Shown: piece by piece, positions 38,701 through 49,260 of the stretch
Numbering within the stretch: the stretch's first letter is position 1
Layout: each line of letters starts with the position of its first letter
Assembly (NCBI RefSeq): GCF_003573695.1
Contig: NC_039363.1
Coordinates: 151,436,826-151,500,825, forward strand
Length of the DNA: 64,000 nt
Direction: 5' to 3'
Source of the DNA: Papaver somniferum
Taxonomy: Eukaryota; Streptophyta; Magnoliopsida; Ranunculales; Papaveraceae
Notes under the pieces: model-generated
Told to the model about the DNA's origin: nothing
Databases searched by the model: none
Seen by the model: only the letters and a program-made list of their open reading frames with translations
Made by a program: the position numbers and the translations under genes

Positions 38701-41700
38701 CCCAGAAATCATGCAGCTCCTGATAGGAAGAGGATCTCTATGAACACCTTCGTTCCCCAGCTGGAGTTCTCCCGCCTCTATCTTTTCTCTAAATATTTGT
38801 TTCAACTTGTTGCAGTCCTTGGTCGGGTGGTTGACAAACCTATGATAGCAGCAGTACTTGGGGTCCGTCATGTCCTTCTCAGTCGACGGGCGTCTAACAG
38901 GGGGCAGCTTGATAGCGTCGTCCTGAATCCATGCTTCCAAGAGTTTTATTACTTCATTCATCGGAAATGGTAAGCCTGTATCTTCAGCGTCTTGCGCAGG
39001 AGTCTTGCCCGTTCCTTTTCGAGATGAAGTTGTGTGCGCTGGAGCCGCACGCTTGGGTTGTTGTTCGGTTGCCGGAGCTTTCCTTTTTCCGCCTTCTCCC
39101 ACCATGCTCGCAGAAGGACCAGTGTTATATTGCTTGTTGATAAGACGCCTGTTTCCTCGACTCTCACGTGGATCTTCGCTTCGAACAACTCTGGTTCTTT
39201 CCAACAACGTTTGGGAGGTTGTGGCTGAACGCTTGGCAGCTTCATGGAGCTCAGAGAATGTTTGGAAACCCAAGTTCTCTAACAAGACACGGTATATGGG
39301 TACCATCCCGTTGATGCACAACTCTACCAACTGGCATTCAGTAACGTTCAGATCATGACAATCCAATGCTTGAGTCCTGAATCTCTTAACGAAGTCATTC
39401 GGATGTTCATTGTTCCACTGAGATACTCCCCCTAGATCCGAAAAGGTGATTTGCTCAGACACAAAGAAATATTTCCTGTAGAAAGTGCTGACCATCTCTC
39501 CCCAATTGGATATGCTGTTAGGTGCAATGTTGTTGTACCAGGTGTATGCCCTTCCCGTAAGTGATTTCGAGAACTCTTTCAGGCGGAGAACATAATTGTA
39601 TTCATGTTCCCCCAAGGATTCCAAAAATCGGGAGATGTGTTCACGAGCGTTACCAGTACCATCGTAAAGGGTGAACTGAGGGGAGGTGTATCCCCTGGGA
39701 AGAGGAATCCACTACACGTCTTGGGGGTATGGAGGTTGATGATGGTGCATATCCATCAGATTTCCCTTGCCACGATTTTGGAGGAATCTCTCCAAGTCCT
39801 CACGTGTGATGAAGTTGGATGGCTGGTCCCTCTCCCTAGAACGCTCCTGGTCCCTCTCTCTTGTACGCTAGTAGTAACACGAGCTTCTCCGTCCATGTAG
39901 GGATGCGCCGCTGAGGTACGCTCTTGGTCCCTTTCTCTCAGACGTTCAGGAGAAACACGAGCTTCTTCGTCCATGTAGGCCTGCGCTGCTGAGGTACCCG
40001 CTCCAGGCGTGCTTAATGCACCTCTTGTTGGCCCTAGAGGCTGTCTCGGCTCTTGTGGCAACCGATCAGTTAGTGTTTTGATAAAAGTGAGTACCTCTTT
40101 CTGAGTTGTGGCCATGTCTGTCTGTGCCTTAGCAAGGATTTCTTGTTTCTCCATTAAATCCACCATGGTAATAGAGGGTTTTCCTCCTCTGGATCCTCCG
40201 GCCCCTCGTCCTAAGGGAGGAGTGGTAGTCGCCCTGGTGACAGATGGAGGCGCCATACTCGCCGGGATTCGCAACTTCTCTGGCTCTGGTGATAAGAGGC
40301 ATCACACCTAATGGAATATCTCCTCCTGTTCCGCTAGTGCTGGTGGTAGAGGACGCAATTCCACGAGATACATTGATTGCACTGAAAGGATGCACGGTAA
40401 CACCACTAATCGGGATATCAACGCCGGGATTGGTCGCTGATCCAGACCTAAGATCCACCATTTTTGAAATCATAAATATTGAATTGGTATTGAAGAAATT
40501 AACTTCACAACCGAATTAATCTCCCACTGTGGTCGCCAATTGTTTATGGGTGAAAACTGTTTTTGCGGTTTTTGGTAAATTTGGGTAAGTGCGGATGATA
40601 AACGAATCTAAACCCTAAACAAATGCACTGCACGGGAGTGCTTTCTGATTCGAGAGATCAATCTGTACAATTCTGTCCTAAACCAAGAAATGGCCGTTCC
40701 AGACTTGCTTCGGTCACAAAGTGAAGGAGATGGGTTGATCTTAAGGAGGGAAGCGAAGAAGGTGTTGGCTGTTTATGACTTGTATCAGAATGTCGAACTG
40801 GCTTGCAATAATGTAAGCAATAAGCTCTGGGTGTTTGGATACGTTGTATCAACACTTGATTACTGTCTTGTATTGGAAATAAGGAAGAGAACCTATTTAT
40901 ACAAGCCATTGCGCATAACCCTCGTCTCTCGTGGGAAGTGGAGGAAGTGGAGTGATGGGATAGTGGGGTCGTGTGTTAGTGTCCCACGATCAGTTTTTCC
41001 CACTTCTCCCATCATCGCTAACCGTCCATGTCTTCCTGACACGTTCTTGTGATGGCGCGTTGCACGCTGCACGCTGTAAACCGCCAGACCAATACCCCAG
41101 TAAGTATCCCCAGTTTGTGACATGATTGATGTCTCGAGTGTGTGGATCGCGTGACCCACAGGAAGTAGCATGTGATGCTAGGTTAAATAACTAAGTTATT
41201 TGGGAAGTCGATATTTATAAAATATCGTGTGTATTCTACGCATGTAATGCATTGAATATATTCAATATGCATGAAGCATCGCCGTTTTAAAGCTTAACGG
41301 AGTAAGTCACGAATTAAGCGTCTTAAAATAGCATCACGTCCAACCATCTTCGAGTGACCGTTTGGAGGCTGCATGGGCGAGCCATGCCTTGGACGATCAC
41401 TCCATGTGGAAGAGTGATGGATGGTGATCATGGTGATGCCTCACTGGTGGCCTAACTCCTATCCTAGGCCGTCCGTCCAAGATAGCGAAGTTGGACGGAC
41501 GAGATGGCTTGCGACCCTCATCTGTGACCGTTGGATTAGGGTTTAGGAGGTGTGCAAGCACCCATTTTCAGCCCGATCGAATTTGAGCTTAGGGGGAAAT
41601 TCTTGTGGGACCGATTGGTCCTGCATGGAGGTGGATCATCGGTATTCACGCCCATGCTGGATCGTCTCATGAAGGTGCGATCTAAACCACTCGATTCGGT

Positions 41701-44700
41701 CGGTGAAGAGGAATGGTCGAGATCTGTTTTCAATAGGAATCCTGTGTCGCAAAGGATTCCTTAAAGGGGCGTGACATGCCACCTTTGGCCGTACGAACTG
41801 AGGTGTCCGGCCATAGCCGGCCTTGGCCGATCGGTCATGCCTGTAGACGGGCCCACGGTGATCGTGTTGGCATGCTCGGGACCCTTTTGATTTATATCTA
41901 CACCCTCCGTCCAAGCTTGCAAAGATGGACGCTCGTGGTCGATTTGCGACACGTGAATCATGCCGCAAATCGTAATTAGGGTTTTGGATCGGTTGTGAGC
42001 TAGAAACTCCAACCGATCGGTTTTGTGAGCTGCGGTCCTCTTTTGAGGAGGCCGATCGTGTGGGGCCCTCATTGGGCCGGCGATGAGCATGTGTGTACTT
42101 GCTCCACGGTCCTAGGTGTGATTTAAGCCATCCAACTATGCTTGCGAAGTTGTATGGTCGTGATCAAATAGTGGACTTTCATGGTTTTAAAAGCATCACG
42201 CAGCCATGATTTGGGCAATCGTTCATTGCTCCATGGCTTGGTCGTGAGAGAACCGATCAGGTAGGTGTAAAGTGGTCCCGCCAATGGGCGTACCAACACT
42301 TCACCAATTGATCGAAGGACAATCCAAGCCGTCCAACCGTGCCTGCGAAGTTGGACGATCGCGACCTCTTTTGAGACTGTTTTTGACAATCTTGCGCATG
42401 CTAGCCACTCCATGCCTGCTCGACCATCCCTCTTCAAGGCAAGTGTTTGGTGGTTATTTGGGGGCAAGGCATGCGTTCGACCAGCCAGGGCATAACCGGT
42501 CCCGCTGGTGTTCATTGTGGTGATAGCCTTCTCCCACCGAGGATCTTCTATGCTATCAAATCATGCGGCCAACCTGCGTGGTCATGATTATTTCTGAGAC
42601 TTGCACGGGCAGTCCAGATTATACTCAATCGGGATAGTATAACACACCGAAAGGAATGCTCAATCGGGCTAGTATAACACACCGAGAAACTTTACTCAAT
42701 CGGGCTAGTATAACACACCGAGAGATAGCCTGTACAGGCATTTCATGCATGTCTCACTATTGACACTCGGAGATTCGTGTTACTCTGTTAGGAGCCACAC
42801 TCAGTCCTCATGCCGCACCAATAGTGAGGGTTCCCGGGAACAGCACGGGAAATACAAGGCTAATAAATCATTAATTAATAATGCTATAAATCCACAGGAA
42901 ATCGGGATTGTTGCTACATGCTCCGTTCTGGGTGTATTTAATTCACAGGGATTGTTGCCACATGCTCCATTCTAGGTTAATTAATAAAGTGAAGAAGTAT
43001 TCACCACTCAAATGGCTTTATCCTTTACATGATGTCAGCATATTAAATTCGGCTTTTACAATTTTAGCCTTAAATGAAAATCCACCATCAACAACATTAT
43101 ATATAAAAAGTATTCCAACAAACCCAAGATAACATGACGTTCGTGTGGGTTGGTGCGAGTATTAGAGAACAAGTCCCATGTTAGGCCAAAGAATCCCAAA
43201 AGATCAAGACGAAATAGATGTTGAGGAGCAAACGGAGTAAAGAGACTCTGAAAAATTAACACAGAACATTGTACAATCCTGACAGCTTTCTCAAGATGAA
43301 AATCCTTAGAATCATGAGCATCCCTTTTTATTAAAAAAAGATGCAATCATGAACTTGTCAGGGTGTAATAAGATGAGCATCTTGCTCATCAATATTCACT
43401 TATCCTTTTATCTTTTCAACGGTATTTAATGAACTACCGGTTTAGTTGAAGAAGCATTATCAAGAAGAGATTTAGGAGTACCTGGGTTGACAGCATTCCA
43501 TGTTTTCTTGATATTCCGTTTGAGTCTGTTTATGCTGTTCTTCAGATCAGAGACTCGATTGTTGACATGTAAGAAGTCTGAATTTGAAGTCTTGGATTTA
43601 CATCCTTCTTTGAGGAGAGCATAAGATCTTAATTCTTTTTTCTTTCTTCTATGCCTTTTCCTTTTCCTGAGAGATTCATAAGATCAGTTACACTATTGTT
43701 ACTCCTCCTTCTGCCATTGTATCCATTCTTCGTTTTGAACACACAATTAAGAAAGGATTTATCATTGTATATCCCTTGAGAGTAGGAGTTGCCTTTTATT
43801 CCAACAATGTGTGATACCGGTTTAACAGCTTCTTTAGACATCCATGTAAGAATGTTATGAAGTTTTTCATTCCGTAACCGAAGACGACATCTTTGATCAG
43901 AATGTCCCTTGTTCCCGCAGTAGTGGCATTTAAAGGACTTATTTTTGAACGATCTCTTGTGAGCAATTTTAGAAGAAGTTGAATCCTTGTTTTTAGAGCC
44001 ATTGTAAGATGTCAAAGGTTTTTCACATGGAGAATTATCAACAACTTTAAAAAAATTAATGTTACTAGTTTTTGGAGCGTCTATTCCATTATATCCCAGA
44101 CCACATGTATCACGATGTTCTTTACATGCTCCAATCATAGAAGACGATTTTGTAGAGCTAGAATTGAACCTTCTCAGATTCTCTTCCAGTGATTTTACTT
44201 TATCAAGAGCAGCTGCAAGGTCAGATTCCAAGGATTTTTCTTTGGAAAGAAGACTGAGTTCTCTGTCACTAAAGTATTTTAGTTGAGAGTCATATCTTGC
44301 ATTTGCATCTGTAAGTCTTTCCTTCAATACACAGAGATTTCGGAGAAGATTATCACATTCATACCTTTTTTTGCGTATATCTTCATCACGATCTTTAACG
44401 ATAGATTTTAATAGTTTGTAACTACCATCATATCCTTTAAAGATTTTTCTCAGTTTTCTGTTTTCTTGACAAAGAGGAGCCATGTATTTACTCAAGCAAG
44501 TTGTTGACTTCTTTTCTTTCATCACGGTCAAACAACTTGATATATTGAGCAACTTCCTCATCAATGCTTTGCCCCTCTTCTGAATCACTCTCATCTGAAA
44601 GATCATCCAACTGTTCATCAAGAAATTTTTCCCAGTCGAATGCAGATTTAGATGAGGGACAAGAGACAGAGTTTTTCTCAGAGTCAAAAAGACTTTGAAA

Positions 44701-47700
44701 CTCACCAGAGTGACTCTGAACTAGTGTTGCGTTACTTTTGAGGTCTTTGACGTGTTTGCCTGCTCTGACACCAATTGAAAAAGCGAGGGTCTAACAACAC
44801 CACCCAATATTTCGCTTAGCAATATGTATGGACTAACTTCAATATACTTTAATAGAGAATCAACTAGACAGTCAGACTCAATCTAGATTAAAGTATATCG
44901 AGTAGTTAATATCTCTCTCTTGTTTTGATTTACTCAAGCTAATAGAAATCAACGAGTCTTTAATCAAACACAAGGAATAACTTGGATGGTACCAAAGACC
45001 AATATCCAAGGATCAACCAATATCAATCAACAACCAAAGATCGGATTTCCAATTGATTGATTCAAACGCACAACGTGTATTATTTCAATTATATAAACAA
45101 ATATAATGCGGAAACCGCAAATGCAGAAAAATCCCGGGACCTAGTCCAGATTAAACACACACTGTATTAAGCCGCTACAGACACTATCCTACTCCAAGCT
45201 AATTTCGGACTGGACTGTAGTTGAACCCAAATCAATCTCCCACTGATCCAAGGTACAATTATGCTCCTAAGCCTCTGATCCCAACATGATACTGCGCACT
45301 TGATTCCCTTAGCTGATCTCATCCACAACTAAGAGTTGCTACGACCCAAAATCGCAGGCTTTAACAGTAAACAAATCGGTCTCACACAGACAAGTCTATC
45401 AAAGGATCAATCTGTCTCCCACAGATAAACCCTAAAGGTTTTGTTCCGTCTTTTGATAATAATCAAGGTGAACAGGAACCAATTGATAATCCGGTCTTAT
45501 ATTCCCGAAAAAAAGCCTAGATTAATAAATCACCTCACAACAACCTTAATCGTATGGGGTAGCGAAACAATATGTTGTGAATCACAAACGATGAGACGAA
45601 GACGTTTATGATTACTTTTTATATCTTTCCTATCGGAGATATCAATCTCAAGCCAATCAATCTGATTGTACTCGTACGATAGAAGATGCAAGATCAGATC
45701 ACACAACTACGATAAAATTAGTATCGGTCTGGCTTCACAATCCCAATGAAGTCTTTAAGTCGTTAACCCGGTTTGAGAAAAGAAAACCAGAGGTTAAAGG
45801 AGAATCAACTCTAGTACGCAAACTAGTATCACGTGTAAGGTGTGGGGATTAGTTTTGCACAATACTAGATGTCTCCTTTATATAGTCTTTCAAATCAGGG
45901 TTTTGCCTTGGTCACAAAGCAAACAATATCCACCGTTAAATGAAAACCTGATTTAGATTCAAGCTAATATTTCTCAACCGTTAGATCGAAAACTTAGCTT
46001 GTTATACACACTTGACAATGCACGTTTCTGGGTTTGTTAACCGTACCCAAACGTATGCACTTGTTGGTTCAATAATAGTCAACCAAAAGGTTATCCATAT
46101 GATCATCTCATATCAACCATGTTCTTCTTCACCATAACTAGTTAAAATGACTCAAATGAACTAGTTAGAGAGTTGTTCAATTGCAAGGAAATCTCATGTA
46201 CTACACAAGACACAATTGAAGCAAAGATGATTTGATTCACTCGAATCAGTTCATGAACCTTATAGCCACGGTTTGCAAACTGCATTCCTTAGTTTTTATA
46301 AGTTTAAGTTCAGAAATCATCTTCATATATATAACCTTTCTCAAGTTCGCAGACTAGGTTCGCGAACTTAAGCAACCGGTAGATTTTACAAACTCCAGCA
46401 GAAAATCTCGGCAAAGACCTTCCGCCGGTTCGCGTACCGGGTTCACAGACTACTATAGTTTGTCAAATCCAGCATAATTTCTCGGGATGAGAAGTTCGGC
46501 AGTTCGCGGACTGAGTTCGCGGACTTGGCTCATGCCATTTTCCGGTTTCTCTTGATCAACAAAGTTCGCAAACTTTGGTTCAAGGAATAGGACTTATACA
46601 TAAATGTGTTTCCACAACAATGTTTATGTCCACCATTGGTTATGTAATCTAAACTCTCATTTCAATCATTGAAACATTCTTAGAGGACGTTATATAGTTG
46701 TTATTCACAAACCATTTCTCGTCAAAGAAATTTTCAAAGTGATTGAAACATATCATGACTTTCGTCACTAGGTAAAGATAAACTTGATTGAAGCGAAACG
46801 CTTGCCAACACATATTTCGAGATATAGATAGGCGAGGTATACTCGGCTCGAAATACCAAGTGTGTATAATCCAGTCTATATATATAGCATACGACTTATT
46901 TTCTCAAAGGGTAGGAGATAGAGTAGATAGACTTTTGATTGACAGATAAGTTCAAGTCTTCACATACCTTTTTGTCGAGAAGTTCCACCGGTTCCTTGAG
47001 TAGTTCTTCTTCTTGTATGATGAATCGCCATGAAATCCTTGAGGTCAACTACACTTTATATCCTAGTCCAAGACTTAGCTAAAATAGACTAGAAATCAAG
47101 ACTTATAGTTTTGATCACTAACATTGACAAACAAGCTTGAGATAGCAATGCATGCGAGTTCGACCGAGCAATGCTCTAACATATTTCTATTGTAATTACT
47201 GGATCTAGTTGTTACCATAATGAAACAGGATGAACCCTAAAAATGAATGAGAAAAAAATGTTGAATTTTTATTACCCAAAAGCTGAAAGTTATTGAGAAA
47301 ATTACTAAGCTTGTATGACTAACAGGATCGTTATGTATCTGATACCATGATAATTATTACAATCTCATGATAATCAAGAAACAATAGTTGAAACAGATAT
47401 GAAGAAAGAAATCTTGTATTGAAGAAGAAAGAATAAAAGAACGTTAACCCAATAATGGTTTGTCCAGATACATTAAATATAGATAGAAAACAGCTGTCCT
47501 ATTCAGACAGGACTTAGACATCTGACTGAACAACCAATGATACTCAAGTCAAGACTGACTTGACTTGAGTTGACTAACATTCCTATTATATGTAACATGT
47601 TACTTAAATCATGATCCGTTAACTTAATTTAGAGATATAGAGAGAACTTTAAATGTATTTCTATGAACGGGTCCAGTCGATTGACCTCGGTAAAAACCAT

Positions 47701-48121
47701 ATCGTAAATTTTTTTCCTTCTTTGATTGATATTATGTGTTCCACATCGAATAATCTGAAATCAGAAGAATAACTAGCTCTCGTTTACCGATCAAAATCAT
47801 ATGGTATTTCATGGATAGGAAATTGAATCAACCTTATACTTTTTTTATCCATCTATCAATGTTATGTCCAGTCGTGTATTAGCTAGATATATTCGAAAGT
47901 AGGGATCATCTTATGAAATCAACTTTCGCAGCTTCTAGTTTGGTATTGTAATACGAGCCTCTCTAATTTATCATCCAAGGATTAAAAGTAAGCTTCTGCT
48001 TAGTTTCATATATATTCAAATAATTCGTGAGAGATTCAAATTTGCAGGTAGATTGGAAGAGGAGAAAAAAAATAAGAGAGATGTAAAGAGTTCCAGTTTG
48101 GGTTTCGCGTCCAAAATATAG
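23777..48121 (+). CDS. Two-exon micro-ORF (32 codons) split by the retrotransposon nest
   Basis: Exon 1 is 23777-23801: ATG after a CT-rich leader, encoding MKKTRRKQ, donor CAAG|GTGAG. Exon 2 is 48048-48121: acceptor TTTGCAG|GT, stop TAG. The phases match, giving a Lys/Arg/Glu-rich 32-residue peptide. An AATAAA follows at 48228 and an A-run at 48245-48256. Before the insertions the intron would have been about 0.66 kb; it is now about 24 kb. This could be a captured fragment of a host gene or the remains of the element's own gene. No homology is recognised. Confidence 0.35.
24007..24242 (-). repeat. Element A 3' LTR (236 bp)
   Basis: Direct repeat of 47348-47588; both copies end CTAACATTCCTATTA. 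Followed by the polypurine tract (reverse strand of 24243-24254). Confidence 0.9.
24297..28609 (-). pseudogene. Copia gag-pol polyprotein of element A, degenerate
   Basis: Reading leftwards from the ATG at 28609: gag with the [10 protein letters not shown] motif (UBN2 type); zinc knuckle [13 protein letters not shown] whose last Cys codon is a TGA near 27718; protease [12 protein letters not shown]; integrase with HCDEWGP and [10 protein letters not shown]; reverse transcriptase with [23 protein letters not shown] and the catalytic [11 protein letters not shown]; and RNase H ([16 protein letters not shown]). Order PR-INT-RT-RH identifies Ty1/Copia. Several stops (for example near 28133, 27147 and 25907) and frameshifts break it, so it cannot act alone. 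A Ser-rich extension follows RNase H. Confidence 0.92.
28708..31459 (-). repeat. Element B 3' LTR (2,752 bp) with internal 321-bp duplication
   Basis: Direct repeat of 44776-47181. The extra ~346 bp is mostly a tandem duplication: the segment from AGTTCGCG at 30471 recurs at 30792 (period 321). TATATAAA on the minus strand at 29848-29855 is the best TATA box. Confidence 0.9.
31460..32954 (-). other. Element B 3' non-coding region with multiple polypurine-like tracts
   Basis: No gene. Reverse-strand polypurine tracts (CTCCCCCTT on the plus strand) recur at about 31463, 31769, 31809 and 31871. Multiple PPTs before the 3' LTR are known in SIRE-type elements. From 32290 to 32670 a ~65-70-bp degenerate unit recurs, marked by CTCAACATAAGA then TTACGGAG (about 32369, 32501, 32568, 32639). 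Confidence 0.6.
32955..33215 (-). CDS. Unknown ORF in element B, 86 aa
   Basis: ATG ORF on the element's sense strand between the C insertion and the PPT region, where SIRE elements have an extra (env-like) region. Its C-terminal half is heptad-like ([18 protein letters not shown]), which suggests a short coiled coil. No transmembrane segment and no recognised family. It is probably a remnant. Confidence 0.35.
   Translation of the reverse strand: MEGSNKIDDVELCPIVISCFHALDHENEDKLAVQIFSQLVGNLLGDFKVVQEQLGIATRNLDFLKGELKKATAEIVLVQSLVAERT
33264..35820 (-). repeat. Element C 3' LTR (2,557 bp)
   Basis: Partner of 40541-43093. TATAAATA on the minus strand at 33632-33639. It contains several imperfect dyads of the form CCGTCCA...GCGAAGTTGGACGG (about 34209, 34858, 35055) and a ~35-bp tandem unit, three copies, starting CTCAATCGGG at 35351, 35386 and 35422. 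It is GC-richer than the surrounding DNA. The ORFs within it are not genes. Confidence 0.92.
36404..37018 (+). CDS. Antisense ORF of element C (aORF), acidic C-terminus
   Basis: A plus-strand coding-like region opposite to gag. A candidate exon 36404-36496 (acceptor TTTGCAG|TAC, donor GAGGAG|GTAATG) is open in one frame, and 36580-37018 (acceptor TTCCAG|G) is open to TGA. The second encodes a basic block ([14 protein letters not shown]), DSDTDEPE and an acidic Val/Glu/Asp-rich tail. The junction is off by one base, so one small indel or another splice choice is needed. Location between pol and 3' LTR matches the antisense extra ORFs of Tat elements. Function unknown. Confidence 0.5.
37019..37871. 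other. Element C interior without genes
   Basis: No conserved coding region. This is where RT, RNase H and integrase would be expected; a large deletion is inferred. Confidence 0.5.
37872..40473 (-). pseudogene. Gypsy gag and protease remnants of element C
   Basis: Starts around 40473 (MVDLRSGS), with a Pro/Arg-rich N-terminal region and at least one frameshift. From about 39690 a Retrotrans_gag domain is clear ([43 protein letters not shown]). A zinc-finger-like [18 protein letters not shown] lies around 38810-38860. A protease-like region follows with [16 protein letters not shown] and, after frame changes, [15 protein letters not shown] and [10 protein letters not shown] second gag-like scrap ([17 protein letters not shown]) lies near 38060. 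Structural protein of the Ty3/gypsy particle; not functional here. Confidence 0.85.
40541..43093 (-). repeat. Element C 5' LTR (2,553 bp)
   Basis: Partner of 33264-35820; TATA box on the minus strand at 40894-40901; ~35-bp tandem units starting at 42624, 42659 and 42695. Element C would be transcribed leftwards from about 40865. Confidence 0.92.
43629..44705 (-). pseudogene. Copia gag-like ORF of element B
   Basis: A 358-codon ORF just inside the 5' LTR. After a region of poor quality (likely frame change near 44500) it has a long coiled coil rich in Lys, Glu and Leu (about 44160-44480) and a zinc knuckle [14 protein letters not shown] (CX2CX4HX4C) near 43900. That is the layout of SIRE-type gag C-termini. 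The first part of gag (UBN2-like) is not recognisable. It ends at a stop in a Lys-rich tail before the C insertion. Confidence 0.75.
44776..47181 (-). repeat. Element B 5' LTR (2,406 bp)
   Basis: Partner of 28708-31459 without the 321-bp duplication. TATA box on the minus strand at 45878-45885 (TATATAAA). Confidence 0.9.
47348..47588 (-). repeat. Element A 5' LTR (241 bp)
   Basis: Partner of 24007-24242; starts TGATAATTATTACAATC on the plus strand, next to the PBS. Confidence 0.9.
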
Positions 48122-48302
48122 CTTTTACGAGTCCCCGTGTAAATTCCTATTTTTATACACAAAAATCATAAACATGATATATAACCAAGAGTATTATACC
48201 CTCGTGTAATAGCCCTCTAAGTTTCTTAATAAAATTCATGCTTCAAAAAAAAAAAATGGGAGAAATGTGCACCCCTGGTTTAGTGGGGGTGCACAAAGTC
48301 GC

Positions 48303-48780
48303 TTTTATCGTTATAAAAAAAAGAAGAGATATTTCATAGTTTTAGGGAAAAATATGTCTATAAACAGAGCGGACATATAAAAAATGACATACCAAAATAG
48401 AATATAGGAAAAATAAAAAATGACAAAGGAAGTACTATAATTTGCGTTCAAAAAAAAGTAATCCAAAGTATAAGAAAATCACGTATAATTTAATTTTTAA
48501 AAGCAAAATTGAAACTAAGCTCGACAACCTGCACCTTCAGAAATATTAGTCGAACTACATTAACAGATAAGTTCGGCTACATGTACCTCAAATCTGATAG
48601 CCGAACTTATTTGACTTAGCCCAAATCAGGCTTCAAAATTTCTCATTTTCAGGAAATTTTGGCCAATTCAAGCAACAAAAAACTAACATAAGATTTTTGG
48701 CCAAAACTAAAATTTTGGCCAAGTATACCTAAGTAATTTGAAGGTTCGGATTCAAACAAAAAAAAAAGTCCATTTTTTTT
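48303..48780. repeat. Non-coding DNA with AAGTTCGGCTA dyads
   Basis: AT-rich spacer. Around 48510-48615 the motif AGTTCGGCTACATGTACCT faces GATAGCCGAACTTA, with a weaker related copy upstream (AGTCGAACTACATT). No gene. Confidence 0.45.
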
Positions 48781-48927
48781 TTGGACAATCAACATATTTC
48801 AATTCATTCAAATCAAAACAGTGATTACATGTTCGCTTACAAAAATATCAAAATACAAGATAATCAAGACCCTAATACAAATAAGGACATCAATTACAAG
48901 TAGATCGCGAAGAGAAAGAACAATAAA

Positions 48928-49260
48928 CTACAAAGATATCCAATTTCTTTTTATATATAAGGGAGTGATGATGGTATATCCGGAAATGATCTCCGACCAT
49001 TTAATCAGATTGTTGTCTTCTTCGATAAGAGATGCTCCTAAAACAAAGGAGTAATTTTCCCATGAATTTGTTGATTCACACAAACACGAATGCTGATTGA
49101 AAGCGATGTAGTGATGAACCGCCGATGTTTTTGAATCGAGATAAGCAAGCAACGAACCAGCCATTAAAATTTGAAGAACTCGCCCCACAAAGACGAAGAA
49201 AAATAGCCCCAAAACGGCGAAGAAATATGTCAAAAGACACCAGAAACGATGTAAAAACAT
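48928..49260 (-). CDS. Small putative membrane protein ORF, 110 aa
   Basis: ATG at 49258-49260. Residues about 5-40 are strongly hydrophobic (LLTYFFAVLGLFFFVFVG), enough for one or two membrane segments or a signal anchor. The rest is soluble-looking with a LIEEDNNLIKW block. The minus-strand leader upstream contains purine-rich tracts and a GCTCAGAT/ATCTGAGC inverted pair near 49310-49345. No homologue is recognised; it could be real or chance. Confidence 0.35.
   Translation of the reverse strand: MFLHRFWCLLTYFFAVLGLFFFVFVGRVLQILMAGSLLAYLDSKTSAVHHYIAFNQHSCLCESTNSWENYSFVLGASLIEEDNNLIKWSEIISGYTIITPLYIKRNWISL

Larger units (their letters stand above)
33264..43093 (-). mobile_element. Tat-like Ty3/gypsy derivative C, ~9.8 kb
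   Basis: LTRs 33264-35820 and 40541-43093 run from TGTTTATGGG to CATCAACA and are very similar throughout. The target duplication ACATT is perfect (33259-33263 and 43094-43098). PBS TGGCGACCACAGTGGGAG is the reverse strand of 40521-40538, and a GCAGGGGACTTAA polypurine tract abuts the left LTR. It carries gag and protease on the minus strand and an antisense ORF near the 3' LTR, as in the Tat lineage. RT, RNase H and integrase are missing, so it is a deletion derivative. It is the youngest layer of the nest. Confidence 0.9.
28708..47181 (-). mobile_element. SIRE-like Copia derivative B (pol-less, interrupted by C)
   Basis: LTRs 28708-31459 and 44776-47181, long as in SIRE/Maximus Copia. On the minus strand they begin TGTTAGAGCATTGC and end CTTTTTCA. 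The PBS (reverse strand of 44762-44773) is TGGTGTCAGAGC, one base from the usual Met-initiator type. The PPT AAAGGGGGAGAT abuts the left LTR. Flanks GATTT and TATTT give a 4/5 target duplication. Interior: a gag-like ORF, element C, one unknown ORF and a non-coding region with repeated CTCCCCCTT tracts. No protease, integrase, RT or RNase H was found, so it is a large non-autonomous derivative. Confidence 0.85.
24007..47588 (-). mobile_element. Copia retrotransposon A (minus orientation, interrupted by B)
   Basis: LTRs 24007-24242 and 47348-47588. The primer-binding site TGGTATCAGA (reverse strand of 47338-47347) directly abuts the right, 5' LTR and matches initiator Met tRNA use. A GAGGGGAC polypurine tract abuts the left LTR. 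Flanks TATAT and TATGT form a 4/5 target duplication. Without B the element is about 5.1 kb, the usual Copia size. Element B sits in its leader, between the PBS and gag. Confidence 0.9.
23510..48302. mobile_element. Host element of the nest: inverted hairpin termini 24.8 kb apart (~1.2 kb before insertions)
   Basis: 23510-23553 and 48258-48302 are inverted copies of the same ~44-bp sequence, starting GCGACTTTGTGCACCCC from the outside. Each copy is itself a palindrome (TGTGCACCCC, 9-nt loop, GGGGTGCACA). Similarity continues weakly outward (AACGA). Removing element A leaves about 1.2 kb holding a small two-exon gene with a CT-rich leader, an AATAAA (48228) and a 12-A run. The superfamily is not resolved and no target duplication was identified. 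Confidence 0.6.

Noticed and set aside
44762..44773. tRNA gene hint from the GCTCTGACACCA sequence
   Set aside because: It is the primer-binding site next to an LTR; no cloverleaf surrounds it. The same applies to 47338-47347 and 40521-40538.
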